A stretch of 64,000 nt of DNA from Gnetum montanum. Lineage: Eukaryota; Streptophyta; Gnetopsida; Gnetales; Gnetaceae. A model generated the notes under the pieces. The model had not been told where the DNA came from. It searched no databases and saw only the letters and a list, made by a program, of their open reading frames with translations. The position numbers and the translations under genes are program-made. The first letter of the stretch is position 1, and the number at the start of each line of letters is the position of its first letter. Shown here one piece after another: positions 57,250 through 64,000 of the stretch. The stretch spans positions 64,001 to 128,000 of the forward strand of contig MNCI01023453.1 of the NCBI GenBank assembly GCA_015680685.1, read 5' to 3'.

Positions 57250-58330
57250 CTATTTTAATTTTAGTTCATGGCTTCTATGTCCCAATAATCTTTTACCATC
57301 CTCATTATATATTGTCATCAAAGTTTGTGTAGTATCATCCACCACTTTCACATGGAAAAGATACCTCTTTCATGAATATAGGTTATTAACATCAATAATA
57401 ATTCAATATTTATTTTATTAAACTGTAAAGCAATATATACCATAATTGATAATTTTCATGTTTTATACCATAGATAATACATTCATATAATATTTTTTCT
57501 GATCCTTCTTTTGAGCTTCCTTCTTTGTAAGTGTTAACATGGCATCTACATCTTGGACAAGCTATATACCACAAATTTCTCATGGTTGATATGCTAATTA
57601 TATAAGCAACTACAATATAATTAAACAGTAAAAAATATTTGAGTTATCTTTATTATATAAGTTTTTTAAAAATCAAGTTTTCATTTTCTTATGACTTGAC
57701 ATACATTACTAATATCAATAGATTGAGTCAATTCACGTAATGTGACTTGTTTTTTTTTCTTTAGGTGATGGATATGAAGATATTAGTGCCTTTTTTTATT
57801 CATTTATACTTGGATACTTGCCAAAGAAAATAAGTTCAACAAGTTTCAATTATTAACTATTTCTTTTTTCAAAAACATTTCCTACCATTCTTGCAATGTT
57901 CTTGTTTCTAAAATATTGGGATTGATGTTAACACCATTGTCATTAGATGTTCTTACACTTTTTCCAGAGAAGTTTTTTACATAAACATTTGAAAGCATTA
58001 CAACTAGAGATGATGTTGTGTCTTTTTCAATCATTTCATAAAGTTTTTTCCCTTCTACAATTGCTAAATGCCTCCATAATGTTACAATTATAGTCTCATC
58101 ATTACTAGAATCATAATACAAATGCAAATTTCAAGTTATATCAGTTCAACATATTTATATTTTCATGAAATATGAAATATTTTCTTACCTTGAATCTAGT
58201 ATCTCTAATTGTCTTCTTTCAATTGTTTCATATTTTATGTCTCTTTTAAAAGTATTGATTGGGCTTATTCCTACAACTATTTCAATAAGATCTATAAATG
58301 TTAAAAAGAAAGGTTAGTTATAAAACAATT
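57250..58330 (-). pseudogene. RPA70-like single-strand DNA-binding protein gene in the Helitron
   Basis: The sense order is FIDLIEIVVGISPINTFKRD (58330-58250), then LDSS|NDETIIVTLWRHLAIVEG with an intron at 58115-58188 (GT-AG) that joins the motif exactly, then LSNVYVKNFSGKSVRTSNDN and NINPNILETRTLQEW. A later exon gives TLRELTQSIDISNVCQVIRK. The zinc-binding part (57600-57480) has YIACPRCRCHV and a following C, and the end reads YLFHVKVVDDTTQTLMTIYN, then EDGKRLLGHRSHEL (57380-57260). These are the DBD-B and zinc-containing DBD-C folds of RPA large subunit. Such genes are known passengers of plant Helitrons. The reading is split over several frames, but the visible splice site is clean. Confidence 0.75.
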
Positions 58331-58349
58331 AAAATACATTACTCAATAA

Positions 58350-59460
58350 TTATGAATTCTACAAAATTACCTAGTGTCTCCTATGAGTTCATATAAGAGT
58401 CTAGATTTATGAGCTTAATGAAAGTATACTTGTAATGTGGAATTTCTTTGACCATTTAATCTATTCGGTGGATTTTTGAGAATTTATTTGAAACCATTTG
58501 ATAATCACATTTTGTTTTATTAAATTTTATGTTCTTTCTTTGTATTTTTCCTTCATGAATGCGATAAACATTTCTTACATGTAAATTGGCATTTGCTATC
58601 TTTGCATCTTCATTGTAGGTTATGACTTGCATAGTAGAATTCTATGAAAAGCAATGAGTTAGTAGCTATTCATATTTCAATACATTGCAATGAACATAGA
58701 TAGAAATAATTGAAGTTGATGCCTCAACATATATTACTTGATAAGTTTGTACTTTTTTTCCATCTTTAATATTTCCAAAGGGTTTCATATTAGTTTTGTA
58801 TATTATATGAAGTTTGCAAACCAAATTTTTGTCGTAATGCCCAAGAACAAATAATGGTAAACTTGGAGTAATAGATGTAAACTTATTCCATAAAATTTTT
58901 CCAATACCTTTGAAGTAATATGGTGCTATATCTTAGACTGGAGATAATTGAGCTATATCACCTATGAAAAGTATTGACCTGCCTCCAAAAATTTCATTAC
59001 AATAAAGAAATATTTGTCGTAGTCTTGTATCTATATCTTCTAATAGCCTAGCACCAATAAAACTATACTCTTTAATGAGAATATATTTTATGTCCTTTAA
59101 ATCATTCTGCAACTAATATAAAATGATATTTTTATTTCTTTCTTTTTCTTTTATGGATAGTCTCAAATCATCATGAATTGTTTTTGCTTGAATATTAAAA
59201 GCTACAACCCCTGTTGGAGCCATTACCAACAAAGGCATTTTCTTTGGAAATTCTAAAGTAGACATTTCTATTTTAATAGCATGAATTAGGAAAGATTTCC
59301 CTATGTCAGCACTACCATGTACTATTAATTTCAATAGTTTTAATGCCTTTTTTTTACTTTGAATATAATTATTTTTAATAATACTTACAACTTCTTGTTG
59401 TTTGTTATTTAATGTTTGCTGATAATTTATATTAAGTTGCATCATAACAGTAGTATTGGA
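58350..59460 (-). pseudogene. PIF1-type helicase of the Helitron
   Basis: The N-terminal block is LNNKQQEVVSII, then the Walker A region LIVHGSADIGKSFLIHAIK (GKS retained; canonical G.AGTGKS degraded), then LLVMAPTGVVAFNIQAKTIH. A Walker B-like stretch IKEYSFIGARLLEDIDTRLR has Lys where Asp is expected before Glu. FGGRSILFIGDIAQLSPV follows (motif III). The downstream motifs are shortened. With the lost Asp and several stops, the protein would be inactive. Confidence 0.85.
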
Positions 59461-60300
59461 ATTTTTGAAGGAATTTAGAAATTGTAATGCTCTTTCATTT
59501 TGATTAGTTTTGTTCCATTCATACCAAGTGTCTATGTCTCTTCATCCTAGCATATTTATTTCTGTGTGATTTAAAACTTGTGTTGGTTACAAACTTGATA
59601 AAAGCTCCCATTCATTTTGAAAGCTATATAGGTTTTCAATATAAACATTTTCTTCATAATCTTTTCAAACTGTATCTTCCTTGGTTTCAGTTATATTTGT
59701 TATTTTTTAATTATGTGTTCATGTACTTTCCAATTAGCTCTTATCTATTCTTATGTTGTTCCTATTTCTATTTCATATATATGAAATGGAACATAAATAA
59801 AAATTTGAATTCAACAATACTCTAACCATTTTTTAGGATTCTCAAATAGTTTTTCTAAAAATATAGGATACACTTGAACTATGGCTTCATTTTATCTTTG
59901 TTTTAGTAACTTATTTGAGTTTCATATTGGATTGTAAATAAATTTTTTTGTGAGCTCATAAAGGTTTAAACCACTCATGTCTGTTGGCCTATTCATGTAT
60001 GCTTTCAAAATATTTTTTGAATATGATTCTTCATTATTAGATTCATTTGTAACTATTTTTTTATATACTTGATTAGACAAATTTAAGTTTATAAAAATTC
60101 TACTACATTCTACTAAAGGTAGTTCCAACAACATATGGGATGCTTCTTATGCTTCTATATCTCTTTTAATTAATGTCTCAATTATTAGCTTTTTGTAACT
60201 TTTTCCAATGTGATCTTTAGTGTTCTATAATTTTATAATTTTTCCTAGCATATCATTATAGGACTTAAAATTTTTTTTCCTTTAGTAGCATATTTTTCTA
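59461..60300 (-). pseudogene. Helitron central region between Rep and helicase
   Basis: LLELPLVECSRIFINLNLSN matches the E..HLLLG.PLV..SR.FV.LN pattern before the helicase in RepHel proteins, followed by YMNRPTDMSGLNLYELTKKF. It is broken by stops. Confidence 0.7.
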
Positions 60301-61500
60301 TGTACTTCACAACTGTATGTTTTGACAAAGTAGGTTGCCAATCTATGTTAGCTTTCCATATTTGGAAAACTAGTCTATGATGTTTATTCAATCTATCATT
60401 GTTTTTTAGTGGCTCAAATACAATTTGTTTGACTTACAATTCTTGTATAATAATGAAGAGGTTTCATGAATAGGCCATGGAACTTTGTATCTACAAAGTA
60501 TATGTAAACATAATATTATAATTTTTTGCAATAGTTTTTTCAAAATAGTTTTTTAAATAACTTTTTGATACAGTACTTACAATGTAATTTTCCATTTTTT
60601 AATCATAAGCATGTATCCTTTCTACATTTTGAATATCTTTGAACTAAGTTAATTACTTCTATGTAATCTTTGTCGACATATTTGGTGAATATTGCTTCTT
60701 TATCATATGATGATGGGTGAAAAATATTTGAATTATTTTCTTGTATATATATTTATTTGCAAAAAATCAATATCAAATCTCACAGAATATCAACATCAAT
60801 AAAATATGGCATTGTAGTGGCAAATCAAGGGTTCCATGCATGTATAAGATCATCTAAGAAATTTTTTATCTTGTTGACTTCATCCTCATCATGTCAATTA
60901 ATTGTCTATATTTGAAGCATTTTCTATCCACAAAAATCCATGTATGTGTAGAGATCCTCGATGTTGCCATTCATACCTTGACTAGTAGTCAATCACTTTT
61001 ATGTCCTTTTTTAAAATCTCTTTCGTAAAAACTTGGTAATAGTAATACATATATTGTGTTACAACATGAGGGTTTTCAATGACCATTGTTTCTTACTTTG
61101 GTGTAAACCATTTTTTTGCAACTCTTGTCATATGTTTATGTAAGTGAGGCCAATGGATATCAGTAGCATTAACGTGAAAAATATAATAGGAGTTTTAATT
61201 TGATTCAACATTGATATTAACTATGAGCAACATTTTGACCAGTAAGCTAATGTACCTTGCAATGTAGAACTAAATCATACAATTTTATTAGTAAAACTCT
61301 TTCTTCGATCCTATTGTAATTGTTCTTTTAACTCATTGATATGCATTGGCATTTTATTTAAATTTCGTTTAATGAAAATTGAGACTATGTTTTGTGCACG
61401 ATGTGTCCTAATCATGTTAAAAATATAGCATCTAAATCTAGGATGCCTTCCAAATCTTCCATCTTTATACAACAAAAGATGTTTTGCATATTGATGTAAT
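60301..61500 (-). pseudogene. Helitron Rep (Helitron-like N) region, heavily decayed
   Basis: Fragments include HPRFRCYIFNMIRTHRAQNI, then LISIGLTYINI and KPSCCNTIYVLLLPSFYERD. These align with the front of plant Rep domains (R...F.RY..N, TD.HWPDL, ENP.....YF..R). The catalytic tyrosine pair could not be placed with certainty. Confidence 0.55.
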
Positions 61501-61540
61501 CAAACTTGCTTAGTTCTTATGTAATAAGAATTGCACTTTC

Positions 61541-61885
61541 CTATGGGAAAGAGAGTAGGGAAGGCAATATCAAATAATCAAGATAAAAATATTCATTTAA
61601 TAGAGTTTTATCTATTGTTGGACAATTAATACTTTTTGCAACTTTAATTTTATGTAAGTTAAGCGAATCTTGAATGAGATCATTCTCTATTTTAGAGTCA
61701 ATTGTATTCATAATTGTAGATGATGTAAGTATGCTTTCATCATAAAGTTCTTCATAATCATCATTACTTCTTACATATGCTTCAATGTTATTTGATTCAT
61801 CTTCTAATTCATTAATATTAATTATTTGAACTTTATCAGTGCATCCTACATCATTGTTTTCTAGAAGTTCTTCAATATTTTCCAA
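61541..61885 (-). pseudogene. Helitron acidic linker
   Basis: The frame is acidic and Asn-rich (NIEELLENNDVGCTD, then ELEDESNNIEAY and DDYEELYDES), then SINCPTIDKTLLNEYFYLDY. It lies between the DUF6570-like region and Rep, where RepHel proteins have a variable acidic linker. Confidence 0.5.
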
Positions 61886-61902
61886 ATTTATTTCAACATC
61901 TT

Positions 61903-62367
61903 TTAAAACTCTTCATTATGAATTTTAAATTTTAACGCTACTAGTACTCTTGACTTGTTAATAATAAAACCATATGTTCCACCAAAATGATCTTTTCTTT
62001 GAACAATAATCAATGGTAACTCTTGTAATTTTTGAGGTAGGATTTTTGGTACCTCTTTTACATGCTCTGGAAAGCCTACTGTATGACCTCTATATTTTAG
62101 TTGACCCCCACAAGCATGTGTAACTTGAATAATGGGATTGAGCCTCACAATTAACATTTCTTCAACGTGGGTTAACACTTGAAATTCACATGGTTGTTCT
62201 CCAAGATTCATATTATTTAATATAGAAAAACATTTAGGGTAGTTCTCATTTCTACATCTTTGACATTTGAATATGCTATTTTTCTTGGTACATAACATTG
62301 CAATTTTTTTTTTCATTACATGTGTTACATTCAAATTCATTTGTAACAGTTTGAGGACTATTTTCAA
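61903..62367 (-). pseudogene. DUF6570-like N-terminal region of the Helitron
   Basis: The C..C zinc-like start (FKCQRCRNENYPKCFSILNN) is followed by LTHVEEMLIVRLNPIIQV, then YRGHTVGFPEHVKEVPKILP. This is the conserved L(S/T).(I/V)E..LI.R..P...V and G(H/N)...FPQ.V pattern of the Helitron N-terminal domain. Confidence 0.8.
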
Positions 62368-62650
62368 ATCTTAACTGAGAATTTCTAATATTTTTTTTCT
62401 TCATATTTAAAATTTTCTAAATTTTTGCAATGCATATTTGTTACATGGTCTAATTAACTTCATATATTTTTATTTTATTTTTGTAAATTTATTTGATCAT
62501 TAGAGTTTTCTAATGTGACATTATTTATTTTAATATCTTCTCTTTGCATTGGCATAAGGGTGAGCTATCCTTAGTGTTAGTTATTAGTTTTTCTCATTTT
62601 CTTATATTAGATTTGTAAATTCTTTCATGTTTTCTTAATGCTTCTAACTC

Positions 62651-64000
62651 TTCATTATTCATGTTATTTCTTTTTGTTTGTTTATATACACAAAAATATT
62701 CTGTTCTTTTAGCACACATAATATTATTTGATATTTGAATTTTACTATATTTATAATTTTGTCAATGTAACACTATTATTTGTAATCATTCAAAATCAGA
62801 ATTCCATTTGAGTGAAAATATTTCTGTATTACATACTTGGTTTTTGTTATATTGAACTATCTTATCAATGAATTTCTTTTTTGAAATGTTTGTGATCCAA
62901 ATATAGGTAGATCTAATAACTTATAGTACCTGCAATATTTCACCAAAGAAATACTATATAATTACTTACATGACTACATGAACAAGAAATATACTACATG
63001 TAAAATATATTTTAGTATTATGAAAATCACATTCAAAGGAATCAAAGACATATAGGAGATTGACTATGTATAATTTATTATCATGAATGTTAAAAATTTG
63101 TTAATACTTTTTCTTATTTTATTTTTGGTCAAGTTGTTAAATGTTGAAAGCTATTATGACTTTCTATTGACATTTTTTGATCATGCTCTGAATGATGGTT
63201 TTATTAGTAGTCAAGATCATCTAAATTCCATATATTTTTGTCTATTTTTTCCTAAATTTTGATTGATATGAAACAAGTGCAGGTATTCAAATGGAACATA
63301 ATCATAAAGATAAAGGGAAATTCATTTTATTAACATTACAAGAAACAATAGATGCTAAAGTTTATGGATCTTCATCATAATCAAAGTCTCCAGCATAAGG
63401 ACTTGCCAACAACACTTGATGAAGTGGATGTTGCAAGTCTGCCAATGTTATTCCACCATTGAGTTCAATGTTTAAGATGCATAAATCATACATGAAAGGT
63501 AAATTTGTATTATCTATTTGCACATTGTTTTGCCCAAAAGTAACTTATATCCCACTTGTTTGTTGTATACACTACTTGATAGAAAGCAAATCTTGATGGA
63601 CCACAAGTGACATGTCTTCTTTTTATAGTGGAAAATATGTAATAGCTCATGCTTGTCCAACCAAATTTGTTTGTATATATATCTTTCACTCTAGGATTTA
63701 TATAAAAGAAATAATCACTATGATTTGCATCTTTAACAAAAGAGAAAGAAGTTTCCATCATCCCATATGGATTATGACCAAAATATTTTCACCATTTAAA
63801 CCATGCATTGTTGGGTATATTCAATGGATCAATATCGATTTCATAATAGAAACATGAATTTCCAAATTTGTAAAATGGCCATAGCCACCAATTATTTATC
63901 ACATTGGTCATGTTTAGGATTTGAACATATAGTTTATACAATAATTTCTTGATAAATTGATTTGCTCATCTTTATATATTGCATTTTGGTGATGCAACCT
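62651..64000. other. AT-rich right edge, possible Helitron 5' part
   Basis: A minus-strand stretch at about 62640-62600 (NNEELEALRKHERIYKSN) resembles the charged start of Helitron proteins. An 83-codon minus frame at 63510-63761 has no recognised family. No Helitron 5' end was placed. Confidence 0.35.

Larger units (their letters stand above)
57250..62650 (-). mobile_element. Helitron, minus strand, decayed
   Basis: Minus-strand frames carry, in order, a DUF6570-like N-terminal region, a Rep (Helitron-like N) region, a middle region with LLLELPLVECSR, a PIF1-type helicase, and then an RPA70-like gene. This order is that of plant Helitron RepHel proteins with an accompanying single-strand binding protein. 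Ends (5' TC, 3' hairpin plus CTRR) were not located, so boundaries are those of the coding remains. Stops and shifts show that it is inactive. Confidence 0.8.

Overview
The window is nuclear DNA of a land plant with a large, repeat-filled genome. The evidence is an AT-rich background, nested Ty3/gypsy and Ty1/copia LTR retrotransposons, L1-like and RTE-like LINEs, tRNA-derived SINEs, a Helitron, and a spliced alliinase-like gene with short GT-AG introns. Most elements are old and heavily decayed, which fits a gymnosperm-like genome with slow removal of repeats, but the species is an inference and is not fixed by the sequence. No intact protein-coding gene was found. Nearly every open frame is part of a decayed transposable element or of one host pseudogene.

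Layout. (1) 1-21.5 kb: an AT-rich host repeat (about 1.74-3.16, 16.07-17.07 and 19.57-19.91 kb) was split first by a 12.9-kb Ty3/gypsy element on the minus strand (element 1, 3158-16066) and then by a GC-rich, 5'-truncated L1-like LINE (17072-19560, minus, 10-bp target duplication). A diverged exon-1 fragment of an alliinase-like gene lies at 20.5-20.9 kb. (2) 21.56-25.65 kb: an internally deleted Ty3/gypsy copy on the plus strand, then two tRNA-derived SINEs. (3) 27276-40191: element 2, the better-preserved relative of element 1, with a perfect 5-bp target duplication (ATAAG), a tRNA-Asp type primer site, gag, protease, RT, RNase H, integrase and a long extra reading frame (ORF3, 924 codons) between integrase and the 3' LTR. 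(4) 40.8-46.4 kb: three RTE-like LINE 3' ends with (GAT)n tails and a fragment of a Del/Tekay-like gypsy element. (5) 46768-50765, minus: a five-exon alliinase / tryptophan-aminotransferase-related pseudogene, cut in exon 1 by a small Ty1/copia element (48616-50621, target duplication AGAAG) that carries a piece of a BPS1/ROH1-like host gene. (6) 51263-51886: a tiny LTR-LTR element of TRIM type. (7) 52.8-53.2 kb: a minisatellite. (8) 57.2-62.7 kb, minus: a decayed Helitron with Rep/helicase remains and an RPA70-like gene at its 3' side.

The most interesting signals are these. In elements 1 and 2, ORF3 begins at a conserved methionine and is preceded by a module that resembles each element's own LTR U3 and TATA region, as though ORF3 had its own LTR-derived promoter. 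In element 2, ORF3 is still one uninterrupted frame apart from about 17 stop codons, which suggests decay mainly by base substitution, most simply C-to-T. The copia element carries a captured host gene and disrupts another. The Helitron carries a spliced RPA70-like gene.
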